Below, piece after piece: positions 9,974 through 19,000 of a stretch of 64,000 nt of DNA. Location of the stretch: positions 95,645 through 159,644 of the forward strand of contig CABYUV010000002.1 of NCBI GenBank assembly GCA_902522115.1. Direction: 5' to 3'. A program made the position numbers and the translations under genes. The notes beneath the pieces were generated by a model. It made no database searches. It worked only from the letters and a program-made list of their open reading frames with translations, and was not told the origin of the DNA. Position 1 is the stretch's first letter. Each line of letters opens with the position of its first letter. Origin of the DNA: an uncultured Pelagibacteraceae bacterium (GTDB lineage Bacteria; Pseudomonadota; Alphaproteobacteria; Pelagibacterales; Pelagibacteraceae).

Positions 9974-10001
9974 TTGACTTTGATTAATCTTCTTATATAA
10001 A
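9974..10001 (+). promoter_or_regulatory. Predicted sigma-70 promoter for rpsM-rpsK-rpoA-rplQ
   Basis: A TTGACT -35 box at 9974-9979 and a TATAAA -10 box at 9996-10001 are separated by 16 bases in the 55-base gap between adk and rpsM. The inferred transcription start is near 10008, giving a leader of roughly 17 bases without a clear Shine-Dalgarno sequence. This would let the alpha-operon genes be transcribed independently of the upstream spc genes. Confidence 0.7.
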
Positions 10002-10024
10002 AGTCACAATTTATCACAAAAATT

Positions 10025-10408
10025 ATGGCTCGTATCGCAGGTATAAATATTCCACAGAATAAGCTTGTTCATATAGGTTTAACTTATATTTATGGAATAG
10101 GTGATAAATTCTCTCAGCAAATTTGTTCATCTTTAGAAATTCCAAGAGCTAAAAGAGTAAATGAATTAACTGATGAAGAGATTTTAAAAATAAGAGAGTA
10201 CATCGATCAAAACTTTAAAGTAGAAGGTGATTTAAGGAGAGATTATTCATTAAGTATAAAAAGATTAATTGATCTAGCTTGTTACAGAGGAACAAGACAT
10301 AGAAAAAAATTACCTGTTAGAGGACAAAGAACCAGATGTAATGCTAGGACAAGAAAAGGAAAAGCAATCGCTATTGCTGGAAAAAAATTAACACCAACTA
10401 AAAAATAG
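10025..10408 (+). CDS. rpsM: 30S ribosomal protein S13
   Basis: S13 (127 aa) lies in the 30S head, contacting the P-site tRNA and 50S bridges. [20 protein letters not shown] at the N terminus and [20 protein letters not shown] near the C terminus are signature sequences. First gene after a predicted promoter; rpsK follows after two bases. Confidence 0.98.
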   Translation: MARIAGINIPQNKLVHIGLTYIYGIGDKFSQQICSSLEIPRAKRVNELTDEEILKIREYIDQNFKVEGDLRRDYSLSIKRLIDLACYRGTRHRKKLPVRGQRTRCNARTRKGKAIAIAGKKLTPTKK

Positions 10409-10410
10409 TT

Positions 10411-10860
10411 ATGGCTAAGACTGATAAAGTAGAGAATAAAGATCAGAAAGTAGAAAAATCTACAAAGAAAAATATAAAAAGCTCTTATTCTAAAAAGAAG
10501 AAAGTTAAGAAAAATATTTTAAATGGAATTGCTTATGTGCAGTCAACATTTAATAATACCATCATCTCTATTGCTGATACAAATGGAAATGTAATTTCAT
10601 GGGCATCCGCTGGACAAAAAGGATTTAAAGGATCAAGAAAATCGACTCCTTACGCTGCTCAGATAGCAGCTGATTCTGCAGCTTCGAAAGCCCTTGAGTA
10701 CGGAATGAAAACTTTGTCCGTTGAAGTCAAAGGACCTGGATCAGGAAGAGAAACAGCTTTAAGAGCATTGCAAGCTAGAGGATTTAAGATTTTGTCAATT
10801 AAAGACACTACGCCTATGCCTCATAATGGAACTAGACCACCAAAAAAAAGGAGAGTTTAA
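10411..10860 (+). CDS. rpsK: 30S ribosomal protein S11 with basic N-terminal extension
   Basis: S11 forms part of the 30S platform near the mRNA exit. The core motifs [34 protein letters not shown] and the C-terminal [16 protein letters not shown] are intact. The protein is 149 aa, about 20 residues longer than usual, because of a charged Lys/Glu-rich leader (residues 1-33). The core would begin near NGIAYVQ. No good internal start was found, so the extension is probably real. Confidence 0.97.
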   Translation: MAKTDKVENKDQKVEKSTKKNIKSSYSKKKKVKKNILNGIAYVQSTFNNTIISIADTNGNVISWASAGQKGFKGSRKSTPYAAQIAADSAASKALEYGMKTLSVEVKGPGSGRETALRALQARGFKILSIKDTTPMPHNGTRPPKKRRV

Positions 10861-11888
10861 TGGAAGTCGAAAATGTTAATGTAAAAAATTGGAAGTCATT
10901 AATTAAGCCATCTAAATTAGATGTTCAAATAAGTGATGACTTAACTCATGCAAAAATTGTAGCTGAGCCTTTAGAAAAAGGTTATGGATTAACTTTAGGA
11001 AATTCTTTAAGACGGATTTTATTATCATCTATTAGAGGAGCTGCTGTTACATCAATTCAGATTGATGGAGTTTTACATGAATTCACCTCAATAAAAGGCG
11101 TTAGAGAAGATGTGACCGATATCGTTTTAAACGTAAAATCTTTGGCATTGAAAAGTAATTCTGAGGGTACAAAAAAATTAATTTTAAACGCAAAAGGACC
11201 TGGAGAAATCAAAGCTTCAGATATAGCACCAGTTGCAGATGTTGAGATTTTGAATCCTGATTTAGTTATTTGTAATCTAGATGAAAATACTACTTTTCAT
11301 ATGGAGATGAATGTTAATACAGGTAAAGGATATGTTCCTGCAGAACTAAATAAACCTGAAGAGCCACCATTAGGTCTTATTGCTATAGACTCACTTTATA
11401 GTCCAGTTAAAAAAGTTTCATATTCAGTAAGTACTGCTAGAGAAGGTAAAGCATTAGATTATGATAAATTAATAATGGAAGTTGAAACTAATGGGTCAAT
11501 TTCTGCTGAAGATGCAGTAGCTTATTCAGCTAGAATTTTCCAGGATCAACTTAAAATGTTTATAAACTTTGATGAGCCAGTTGAAGCTCCTGTAAAAGAA
11601 GTTTCTACAGAGCCTGAATTTAACAAAAACTTACTAAGAAAAGTAGATGAGTTAGAGTTATCAGTTAGATCAATGAACTGCTTAAAAAATGATAATATTA
11701 TTTATATCGGTGACCTAGTTCAAAAATCTGAAGGTGAAATGTTGAGAACACCTAATTTTGGAAGAAAATCATTAAATGAAATAAAAGAAGTTTTAACAGG
11801 TATGTCTTTATATTTAGGAATGGAAATTCCTAATTGGCCACCTGATAATATTGCAGAAATGTCTAAGAAATTGGAGGAAGCAATTTAA
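10860..11888 (+). CDS. rpoA: RNA polymerase alpha subunit
   Basis: RpoA (342 aa) nucleates RNA polymerase assembly and contacts activators and UP elements. The N-terminal domain has [21 protein letters not shown] (dimerisation, about residues 36-55). The C-terminal domain holds two helix-hairpin-helix-like segments: [16 protein letters not shown] and [16 protein letters not shown]. Full length, overlapping rpsK by one base and rplQ by one base. Confidence 0.99.
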   Translation: MEVENVNVKNWKSLIKPSKLDVQISDDLTHAKIVAEPLEKGYGLTLGNSLRRILLSSIRGAAVTSIQIDGVLHEFTSIKGVREDVTDIVLNVKSLALKSNSEGTKKLILNAKGPGEIKASDIAPVADVEILNPDLVICNLDENTTFHMEMNVNTGKGYVPAELNKPEEPPLGLIAIDSLYSPVKKVSYSVSTAREGKALDYDKLIMEVETNGSISAEDAVAYSARIFQDQLKMFINFDEPVEAPVKEVSTEPEFNKNLLRKVDELELSVRSMNCLKNDNIIYIGDLVQKSEGEMLRTPNFGRKSLNEIKEVLTGMSLYLGMEIPNWPPDNIAEMSKKLEEAI

Positions 11889-12331
11889 TGAGACATGGAT
11901 TGGCAAATAAAAAATTAAATAGAACATCGGAGCATAGAAAAGCTCTACTTAAGAATATGCTAAATTCTTTAATCAAATATGAGCAGATTAAAACTACTTT
12001 GCCTAAAGCTAAATTTCTAAAACCTCAAGCAGACAAGATAATTACATTAGGTAAAAAAGAAACTTTACAAACAACCAAAATGTTGGTTTCTAAACTACAA
12101 GATATTAAATCAGCTAATAAGGTAAAAAAAACACTTTCTAAAAGATACCAGAATAGAAAAGGTGGTTATACAAGAATAATTAAAGCTGGATTTAGATATG
12201 GAGATAATGCTCCAATGGCAATAATTGAATTTATTGATAGAGATGTTGAAGCAAAAAAAGTTGATAAACCAAAAAAAGATACAACCAAAGAATCTCCTAA
12301 AACAGAAGAGAAAAAACAAGCTACAGCTTAA
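11888..12331 (+). CDS. rplQ: 50S ribosomal protein L17
   Basis: L17 sits near the tunnel exit. [20 protein letters not shown] opens the protein, and YTRIIKAGFRYGDNAPMAII closes the conserved core near residue 118. The remaining roughly 30 residues are a Lys/Glu/Thr-rich tail (KPKKDTTKESPKTEEKK), a low-complexity extension found in some alphaproteobacterial L17 proteins. Last gene of the alpha operon. Confidence 0.97.
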   Translation: MRHGLANKKLNRTSEHRKALLKNMLNSLIKYEQIKTTLPKAKFLKPQADKIITLGKKETLQTTKMLVSKLQDIKSANKVKKTLSKRYQNRKGGYTRIIKAGFRYGDNAPMAIIEFIDRDVEAKKVDKPKKDTTKESPKTEEKKQATA

Positions 12332-12341
12332 ATCTTAAATC

Positions 12342-13259
12342 ATGAAAAAATCTTACATCGTTGATACAACGTGTAATGAAATGCGTTTGGATAGATGGTT
12401 AAGATATAAAATTGGAAAAATTCCACAAGGTCTTGTTGAGAAATATTTAAGAAATGGAAAAATAAAGCTCAATAGAAAGAAAGTTAAAAGTTCTGTTAAA
12501 GTAAAAACAAAAGATGAAATAAATATATTTAATATTAAATTTAAAGAAACAACTCCGCAAAAAAAAATTAAGTTTTTACCATCAAAAGAAATTATAAAAT
12601 CAAATGAAGATCAAATTATTGACAATAATGATAATTTTGTTGTTTTAAACAAATCATCAGGCATATCAGTTCAAGGTGGAACTAAATCAAAAAAAAATCT
12701 AGTTGATATTTTTGCTAAAAGTGAAATTTTTGAGGGAACAAAACCATATTCTGTTCATAGATTGGATAAAGATACTTCTGGAGTTTTTATTATGGCTAAA
12801 AACAGAAAGAGCGCTCAATTACTTACTTCTTTATTCAGACTTAGAAAAGTACACAAAACTTATTTAGCTATCTGCCAAGGTGAAATTAATAAAAAATCTG
12901 GTGTATGGGATGATGATTTAATTAGGTACGATGGAGATAAAAAAATAATTGAAAAAGCAAAAACAATTTTCAAAGTTATAGATAAAAATTCTGAAGCAAG
13001 TTTATTAGAGCTAAAACCTATTACTGGGCGAAAACATCAGTTAAGAAAACAATTATATGCAATTGGAAATCCTATATTTGGAGATACAAAATATAAATTA
13101 TCAAATTCCAATAAAGGAGTGAATAAAAATTTAATGTTACATTCATATCAAATAAAATTTAAAATTAATGACCTAAAACATACCTATTCAGCATTGTTAC
13201 CTGATTATTTTAAAAAACTTTTAAAGTCAAAAAGACTTAGTTTTTCAAATTTGAAATAA
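12342..13259 (+). CDS. rluC: 23S rRNA pseudouridine synthase, RluC/RluD type
   Basis: Converts specific uridines of 23S rRNA to pseudouridine. The N-terminal S4 RNA-binding domain (about residues 15-60, [20 protein letters not shown]) is followed by the RsuA/RluA catalytic domain, with the catalytic aspartate in [34 protein letters not shown] is the second family motif. 305 aa, usual length. It follows rplQ after ten bases and ends convergently, overlapping lipB by 23 bases. RluC is the likelier subfamily in alphaproteobacteria, but RluD cannot be excluded. Confidence 0.88.
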   Translation: MKKSYIVDTTCNEMRLDRWLRYKIGKIPQGLVEKYLRNGKIKLNRKKVKSSVKVKTKDEINIFNIKFKETTPQKKIKFLPSKEIIKSNEDQIIDNNDNFVVLNKSSGISVQGGTKSKKNLVDIFAKSEIFEGTKPYSVHRLDKDTSGVFIMAKNRKSAQLLTSLFRLRKVHKTYLAICQGEINKKSGVWDDDLIRYDGDKKIIEKAKTIFKVIDKNSEASLLELKPITGRKHQLRKQLYAIGNPIFGDTKYKLSNSNKGVNKNLMLHSYQIKFKINDLKHTYSALLPDYFKKLLKSKRLSFSNLK

Positions 13260-13854
13260 AATTTTTAATTAATATATCACTTAGATTTGAGTAATCCTGA
13301 TCTAAAATATTTTTTAAATTTGTTACTCCTTTATCTGAAATTCCACATGGTATAATTTTTTTATAATTTTCTAGATCATTATTTATATTTATTGCAAAAC
13401 CATGATATGCAATCCATTTACTAACTCTGATACCTATTGCAGCAATTTTTTTTACTTCATTATTATATTTATACCAAATACCTATATTATCTTTATCCGG
13501 AAAAGATTCTATTTTATAAACTTTTAAAGTTTGAATTATAGTTTTTTCGATAATTGTTATAAATTTTCTTATATCTTTTTTTTTCCTTAAATCTAAAACA
13601 AAATAACAAATCAATTGACCTGGTCCATGGTGAGTAATTTTACCACCTCTATTTGTTTCTAATATTTTAATGGATTTATCAATAATCTCATTTTCCTCAT
13701 ACGAAGTCCCTGCCGTAAAAACTTCATTATGTTCTAAAGTCCAAATTAATTCTTGGCCATTATTTTCATATAAATCCTGTAATCTAGACTCTAATATATT
13801 AATAGCGTCAGAATAATTTATTGGTTTTATTGACTTTTTGATCTCTACGTTCAT
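13237..13854 (-). CDS. lipB: Octanoyl-[ACP]:protein octanoyltransferase
   Basis: LipB (205 aa) moves octanoate from acyl carrier protein to lipoyl domains, the first step of lipoate synthesis for pyruvate and 2-oxoglutarate dehydrogenases and the glycine cleavage H protein. Motifs are [33 protein letters not shown] and the catalytic cysteine/lysine region [14 protein letters not shown]. It is transcribed away from mgtE and converges on the rluC-like gene with a 23-base coding overlap. Confidence 0.95.
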   Translation of the reverse strand: MNVEIKKSIKPINYSDAINILESRLQDLYENNGQELIWTLEHNEVFTAGTSYEENEIIDKSIKILETNRGGKITHHGPGQLICYFVLDLRKKKDIRKFITIIEKTIIQTLKVYKIESFPDKDNIGIWYKYNNEVKKIAAIGIRVSKWIAYHGFAININNDLENYKKIIPCGISDKGVTNLKNILDQDYSNLSDILIKNFISNLKN

Positions 13855-13915
13855 TTATAATTTGTATTATCTTTATTATGTATTAATAGTGCAAATCTAA
13901 ATTAAAGGTAGATTT

Positions 13916-15289
13916 ATGTCTTTAACTAAAAAAACTAAAGATAAAAAAGTAAATTTTGAATTTAATAAAGAATATATAAGAGTTGTTACTAGCAAAATAG
14001 CTAACAATGACGCTCAATTTATTACCAATTCTTTTAACGAAATGCATCCTGCCGATGCCGCTGATATTATCGAACATCTTAGTGACGGAGACAGAGAAAG
14101 TCTAATTAAATTAAATAATTTTAATATTGATCCAGAGGTTTTTGTTGAATTAAATGAATCTATTCAATCAGAAATTATCAACTATTTATCCTCAGACTCT
14201 ATAGTTAGTATCCTTAAGGGTCTAGAGTCAGACGATGCTATATCTATACTGGAAAATGTTCCTGAAGAGGATAAAAATGCAATTCTTAGCTCTTTACCTC
14301 CTAAAGATAGATTTGCTCTATTAGAAAGTTTAAGCTACCCAGAGGACACTGCTGCTAGACTTATGCAGCGTGAATTTACGGCTATACCAAGTAATTGGTC
14401 TGTAGGTCAAACAATTGACTATTTGAGAGAAAATAAAGATTTACCAGAGGAATTTTTAGAAATTTTTATTGTTAATGAGGATTTTAAACCAATAGGCACT
14501 GTTCCTTCATCTAGAGTGCTAACAACACCACGTGATACTAAAATGCTAACAATTATGTCTGAATCTCAATTGTTAATTCCTGTTGAAATGGACAAAGAGG
14601 AAGTTGCTAACTTATTTGAAAATTACAACTTAAATTCAGCTGCTGTTGTAGACAAAAGTAACAAATTAGTTGGTATGATTATGAACGATGACGTTTTAAC
14701 AGTCTTGAAAGAAGAAGCTGAGGAAGATGCTTTAAGATTAGCAGGGGTAGGAGATGAAGAAATTACTGATGGAGTTGTAAAAAAAACAAAGAGAAGATTC
14801 AATTGGCTTTTACTAAATTTATTTACTGCTTTTCTGGCAACTTGGTGCATTAGTTTATTCGGAGCAACAATCGAACAAATGGTTGTATTAGCTTTCTTAA
14901 TGCCAATTGTAGCTTCAATGGGTGGAAATGCTGGTATGCAGACACTTGCTGTTACAGTAAGAACTATTGCCACTAATGATTTAACACAAAATAATTTTTC
15001 ATCAAATGTATTTAAAGAATTTTCTATTGGTATTTTAAATGGAATAATTTTTGCAGTGATAAGTGCTATAATCGTTCATATTTGGTTTCAAGACAGTATA
15101 CTTTCAATAATTATAGCAATCTCAATGGTACTAACAATGATCATTGCTGGATTATTTGGTATATTGGTTCCTTTTACGTTAAAGAAAATGAATATTGATC
15201 CAGCGATTGCTTCAAGTGTTTTTGTGACAACAATCACTGACGTTATTGGTTTTGTTTCTTTTTTAGGTGTGGGAGCGTATTTTTTGTAA
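13916..15289 (+). CDS. mgtE: Magnesium transporter MgtE
   Basis: MgtE (457 aa) is a Mg2+-gated inner-membrane magnesium channel. The N-terminal helical domain (FNEMHPADAADIIEHL; EDTAARLMQREF) is followed by paired CBS domains (about residues 145-275) and five C-terminal membrane helices. The pore motif region contains PIVASMGGNAGMQTLAVTVR. A purine-rich AAAGGTAGA precedes the start. It ends one base from panC, convergently. Confidence 0.95.
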   Translation: MSLTKKTKDKKVNFEFNKEYIRVVTSKIANNDAQFITNSFNEMHPADAADIIEHLSDGDRESLIKLNNFNIDPEVFVELNESIQSEIINYLSSDSIVSILKGLESDDAISILENVPEEDKNAILSSLPPKDRFALLESLSYPEDTAARLMQREFTAIPSNWSVGQTIDYLRENKDLPEEFLEIFIVNEDFKPIGTVPSSRVLTTPRDTKMLTIMSESQLLIPVEMDKEEVANLFENYNLNSAAVVDKSNKLVGMIMNDDVLTVLKEEAEEDALRLAGVGDEEITDGVVKKTKRRFNWLLLNLFTAFLATWCISLFGATIEQMVVLAFLMPIVASMGGNAGMQTLAVTVRTIATNDLTQNNFSSNVFKEFSIGILNGIIFAVISAIIVHIWFQDSILSIIIAISMVLTMIIAGLFGILVPFTLKKMNIDPAIASSVFVTTITDVIGFVSFLGVGAYFL

Positions 15290-15290
15290 A

Positions 15291-16106
15291 TTAGAGGTTA
15301 TCAATTAATCTTACATTGTTTAAATAATAAGCAATAAAAAGCCTTGAATTTTTATTTGTCCTTGAAATTTTTAGACTCTTATCATCTCTTAGCTCTAAGT
15401 AATCAATTTTAATTTTAAAATTATTTATTAACTCTTTTTTTTTAGACTTTAAAAATCTTGAAATATTTTTCTCATTGTTAATGTTTTTTTTAATTTTTTC
15501 TAAATTTTTATATATGTTTGCTGCAATATTTAAATTAGATTTATTTAAAAGAGAATTTCTGGATGATAATGCTACATTTTTCTTATTACGAATTGTTTTA
15601 CACGGTATGACTTTAGTTTCATACTTTCTTTCCAATAGTTTTTTGACCAAATATAATTGTTGAAAATCTTTTTCTCCCATAAATATCTTTTTGGGATTTA
15701 CAATTTTTGTTAGTCTATTCATTACATCCAATACACCTTCAAAATGACCTTTTCTAAATTTAGCACACAAAATCTTGTCTTTTTTAGGTAATTTAATTTT
15801 AGGTTTATTTTTATTTTTGTAAATGTCGTTAAATTTTGGCAGATAAACAAAATCAATTTTTTTAATTTTTCTAAGAATTTTTAAATCTTTTTTAATATTT
15901 CTTGGATAAGACTTTAAATCTTTTTTGTTATTAAATTGTTTTGGATTAACAAAAATACTTACAATAGTTTTTTTACAGAGTTTATTTGATTTATTTATTA
16001 GTGATAAATGACCTTTATGTATTCCTCCCATAGTAGGAACAAAACCTATGTCATTAAATGGCCTTAAAGACTCTAATAATGATGTATTGTTTAATAAAAT
16101 TTTCAT
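15291..16106 (-). CDS. panC: Pantothenate synthetase
   Basis: Condenses pantoate and beta-alanine using ATP. The nucleotide-binding motif FVPTMGGIHKGHLSLI (family PTMGALHxGH), IFVNPKQFNNKKDL and the KMSKS-like IRNKKNVALSSRN segment are present. I place the start at the ATG giving MKILLNNTSL (271 aa); an upstream in-frame ATG at 16136 would add ten hydrophobic residues with no homology. panB is not adjacent. The gene is very AT-rich and lysine-rich, like its galU and ugd neighbours. Confidence 0.93.
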   Translation of the reverse strand: MKILLNNTSLLESLRPFNDIGFVPTMGGIHKGHLSLINKSNKLCKKTIVSIFVNPKQFNNKKDLKSYPRNIKKDLKILRKIKKIDFVYLPKFNDIYKNKNKPKIKLPKKDKILCAKFRKGHFEGVLDVMNRLTKIVNPKKIFMGEKDFQQLYLVKKLLERKYETKVIPCKTIRNKKNVALSSRNSLLNKSNLNIAANIYKNLEKIKKNINNEKNISRFLKSKKKELINNFKIKIDYLELRDDKSLKISRTNKNSRLFIAYYLNNVRLIDNL

Positions 16107-16140
16107 TTGTATTAAAATATTTAATAAGTAAAACATTTAA

Positions 16141-16956
16141 ATGATTAAACAAGCAATTATTCCACTAGCTGGACTTGGAACAAGGTTACTACCACTAACA
16201 AGTGTTTTTGCTAAAGAACTTTTACCTATAAATGGTAGACCTGGTATTGAATATATTCTTGATGAATGTGTTGAAGCAGGAATTAGAGAAATTGTTTTTA
16301 TTATTTCAAATAAAAAATTGATGATAAAAAAATATTTTTATAGTGATCAATTTTATAAAGATATTATTAAAAAAAAAAAAGATACCAGAATAATTAACGA
16401 ATATAAGAAAATATTAAAATATAAAAATAAAATTAAATTTGTATTTCAAAACGTTCCAAAGGGTACAGGTGATGCTGTTCTTAAAACACAAAAATATATT
16501 AAAAGTAAATATTTTTTAATGTTGTTACCAGATGATTTAATAATTAAAAAAAACTGCTCTAAGTCAATGATTAAAGTTCATAAAAAATATAAAGCTTCAG
16601 TTATGGCATCTATGAAGGTAAAAAAAAACAATGTTTCAAGATGGGGCATATATAAAATAAATAAAAAATTGAATAAAAGAAATTACGTTATTGATGGAGT
16701 TGTTGAAAAACCATCAGTAAAAAAAGCTCCATCTAATAATGCAGTAATTGGAAGATATATATTGCCGCGTACTATTTTTAATAAAATTAAATTTCTTAAA
16801 CCTGGAAAAGGTAAAGAGATACACATTACTGATGCAATCCAGCAATTAATAAATGATAATGAAAAATTTATAGCTCATAATTTTGAAGGTAAATATCTTG
16901 ATTGTGGGACAATGAGTGGTTATGTCAATTCCTCAAAAGAAATAGGAAAAATATGA
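16141..16956 (+). CDS. galU: UTP-glucose-1-phosphate uridylyltransferase
   Basis: Forms UDP-glucose from UTP and glucose 1-phosphate. The nucleotidyltransferase signature AGLGTRLLPLTSVFAKELLP is at residues 9-28, with LLPDDLII holding the metal-binding aspartates and VEKPSVKKAPSNNAVIGRYI the sugar-phosphate site. 271 aa, slightly shorter than usual. It overlaps ugd by four bases (ATGA), forming a two-gene unit that makes UDP-glucuronate for surface polysaccharide or glycolipid, which is inference. Confidence 0.95.
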   Translation: MIKQAIIPLAGLGTRLLPLTSVFAKELLPINGRPGIEYILDECVEAGIREIVFIISNKKLMIKKYFYSDQFYKDIIKKKKDTRIINEYKKILKYKNKIKFVFQNVPKGTGDAVLKTQKYIKSKYFLMLLPDDLIIKKNCSKSMIKVHKKYKASVMASMKVKKNNVSRWGIYKINKKLNKRNYVIDGVVEKPSVKKAPSNNAVIGRYILPRTIFNKIKFLKPGKGKEIHITDAIQQLINDNEKFIAHNFEGKYLDCGTMSGYVNSSKEIGKI

Positions 16957-18251
16957 AATTGTGTATGATAGGCACTGGATACGTAGGTTTGGTAAGTGGT
17001 GTCTGTTTTTCAGATTTAGGTAATGAAGTTATATGTGTTGATAAAGACATAAATAAAATAAACAATTTAAAAAAAGGTATTATACCTATTTACGAGCCAG
17101 GTTTAGAAGAGTTAGTTTTAAAAAATTATAAGAATAAAAGATTAAATTTTTCTACAAACCTAAAAGAATCGGTCAAAAAATCTGACATTATTTTTATATG
17201 TGTAGGTACACCAACTAAAAAAAATAGTAATAGTGCTGATCTAAGCCAAGTATATGCCGCTGCAAAAGAAATATCTAAAGCTGTTAATAAATTTAAAATC
17301 ATAATAAATAAGTCAACTGTGCCTGTAACAACAGGTGATGAAGTTGAAAAAATTATATCTAAAAAAGTAAATAAAAAATTTTTTTCAGTAGTGTCAAATC
17401 CTGAATTTTTAAGAGAAGGTGAAGCTATTAGAGATTTTATTTATCCTGATAGAGTTGTAGTTGGATCAAATGATGATAAGTCCAAGAAAATATTAAGAGG
17501 TTTATATTCACCATTAATTTCAAAAGGTGCAAAATTTGTTTCTACAAAAAGAAGAGCTGCTGAATTAATTAAATATGCTTCGAATGCTTTTTTAGCAACA
17601 AAGATTACCTTTATAAATGAAATAGCAAATTTATGTGAAAAAACTGCTATAGATATTGAGGATATATCTATAGGGATTGGACTGGATAAAAGAATTGGTA
17701 GCAGATTTTTAAGAGCTGGACCTGCATATGGTGGATCGTGTTTTCCAAAAGATACTAAAGCTTTAGTTTCTACTGCCGAAAGATTCAAAACAAATTTATC
17801 AGTCGTAAAAAGTGTTATCAAATCTAATAATTTAAGATCTGATTTATTATCCAATAGACTTAGTTTGATTTTGAAAAAAAAAATTAAAAACAAAGTCGTA
17901 TCCTTTTTAGGTGTAACATTTAAAGCAAATACTGATGATATGAGAGACTCGTCAAGCTTAAAATTAATTCCATTTTTATCCAAAAAAGGTGCTAAAATAA
18001 AATATTATGATCCTACAGGATTAAAAAAAGAATTTAAAAAATTAAAAAATGTTGAATTTTCTCATTCAATACAGGAGTCCATCAAAGGATCAGATATCGT
18101 AATTATACATACCGAGTGGAATGATTTTAAATCAATTAACTTCAAAAAATATTCAAAAAATAAAAAACTTATTATTTACGATCTTAGAAATATATATGTA
18201 CCAAATAAAATTAAAAAACTAGGTTTTAAATATTTTGGTATTGGAAAATAA
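16953..18251 (+). CDS. ugd: UDP-glucose 6-dehydrogenase
   Basis: Oxidises UDP-glucose to UDP-glucuronate with two NAD+. The Rossmann motif GTGYVGLVSGVCFSDLGNEV is at the N terminus, and the catalytic cysteine is in GPAYGGSCFPKDTKAL. NPEFLREGEAIRDF and GVTFKANTDDMRDSSSL are further family blocks. The start (MKLCMIGTGYVG, 432 aa) is the ATG overlapping the galU stop; a longer frame from 16902 lies within galU and has no homology. It ends one base before the convergent RidA-like gene. Confidence 0.96.
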   Translation: MKLCMIGTGYVGLVSGVCFSDLGNEVICVDKDINKINNLKKGIIPIYEPGLEELVLKNYKNKRLNFSTNLKESVKKSDIIFICVGTPTKKNSNSADLSQVYAAAKEISKAVNKFKIIINKSTVPVTTGDEVEKIISKKVNKKFFSVVSNPEFLREGEAIRDFIYPDRVVVGSNDDKSKKILRGLYSPLISKGAKFVSTKRRAAELIKYASNAFLATKITFINEIANLCEKTAIDIEDISIGIGLDKRIGSRFLRAGPAYGGSCFPKDTKALVSTAERFKTNLSVVKSVIKSNNLRSDLLSNRLSLILKKKIKNKVVSFLGVTFKANTDDMRDSSSLKLIPFLSKKGAKIKYYDPTGLKKEFKKLKNVEFSHSIQESIKGSDIVIIHTEWNDFKSINFKKYSKNKKLIIYDLRNIYVPNKIKKLGFKYFGIGK

Positions 18252-18252
18252 T

Positions 18253-18714
18253 TTAATTTAATTCAAAAATTGCATCAACTTCAACAGAGACACCAAGAGG
18301 TAAACTATTTGCACTTACTGCTGCTCTAGTATGCATTCCTGCTTCACCAAAAACAGAAGCAATTAAATCAGAAGCACCATTAATTACTTTCGGTTGCTCT
18401 GAAAAATCTTCAGTTGAATTAACAAACCCTGTTAATTTTACACATGATTTAATTTTAGAAAGATCTCCATTACAAGCTACTTTTGCTTGAGATATAATAC
18501 TTAAGCCACATCTTTCAGCTGCTTTGTAACCATCATCTACAGATAGATCTTTTCCAACTTTTCCTTTTATTAATTCACCATTTGCTGAAATAGAAATCTG
18601 TCCTGAGATAAAGAGTAAATTACTAACAATTTTTGTTGCAACATAAGAACCAACAGGTGGTTTTGCTTCTGGTAGATTAATATTTAAATCTTTAATTTTA
18701 TTTTCAATATCCAT
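18253..18714 (-). CDS. RidA family protein (YjgF/YER057c/UK114)
   Basis: A 153-aa member of the Rid superfamily, whose canonical members hydrolyse reactive enamine/imine intermediates of amino acid metabolism. The family block GMHTRAAVSANSLPLGVSVEVDAIFEL at the C terminus (first 20 residues key) contains the conserved substrate-binding arginine. It is longer than the roughly 128-aa archetype, matching the subgroup with an N-terminal extension. Exact substrate unknown. It is the last gene of the minus-strand run behind topA and the small lysine-rich gene. Confidence 0.85.
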   Translation of the reverse strand: MDIENKIKDLNINLPEAKPPVGSYVATKIVSNLLFISGQISISANGELIKGKVGKDLSVDDGYKAAERCGLSIISQAKVACNGDLSKIKSCVKLTGFVNSTEDFSEQPKVINGASDLIASVFGEAGMHTRAAVSANSLPLGVSVEVDAIFELN

Positions 18715-18715
18715 T

Positions 18716-19000
18716 TTATTTTTCAGTAAATTCTTTATGTGATTTGCTATTTTTAAATTTTTTCAGTTTATCTTTTAAATTAAAGTTCTTTATTTTTTTT
18801 TTACCTTCCTCTATCTTTTTTGCTGTTTTAGATTTTAGTTCTTCTGTTTTTTTTGAGGTCTTTTTCTTTAATTTGTCAGATGTACATTTTGCGTACTCTT
18901 TACTTAATTTATCATATTTTGAACAATTCTCTGCAGATGAATATGTAAAATTAAATAAAGAAATGAATATGACCGAAATTACGATTTTAATTATTTTCAT
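18716..19000 (-). CDS. Small lysine-rich exported protein, function unknown
   Basis: 94 aa. The N terminus MKIIKIVISVIFISLFNFTYSSAENC looks like a Sec signal peptide (first 20 residues hydrophobic) with cleavage probably near SSA/EN. The mature part has two cysteines (ENCSKYD and AKCTSDK) and then a Lys/Glu-rich, probably helical repeat of TKKTEELKSKTAKK type. I recognise no family; similar short periplasmic proteins occur in SAR11. Its ATG overlaps the topA TGA stop right after a run of A residues. Confidence 0.65.
   Translation of the reverse strand: MKIIKIVISVIFISLFNFTYSSAENCSKYDKLSKEYAKCTSDKLKKKTSKKTEELKSKTAKKIEEGKKKIKNFNLKDKLKKFKNSKSHKEFTEK

Noticed and set aside
15291..16106. panC as a decaying gene because of its extreme AT content
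   Set aside because: The frame is full length and the catalytic motifs are intact; galU and ugd nearby have the same composition.
17441..17983. A 180-codon open frame on the minus strand inside ugd
   Set aside because: It is antisense to an intact, well-conserved gene, has no recognisable motifs, and long antisense frames are expected in AT-rich coding DNA.
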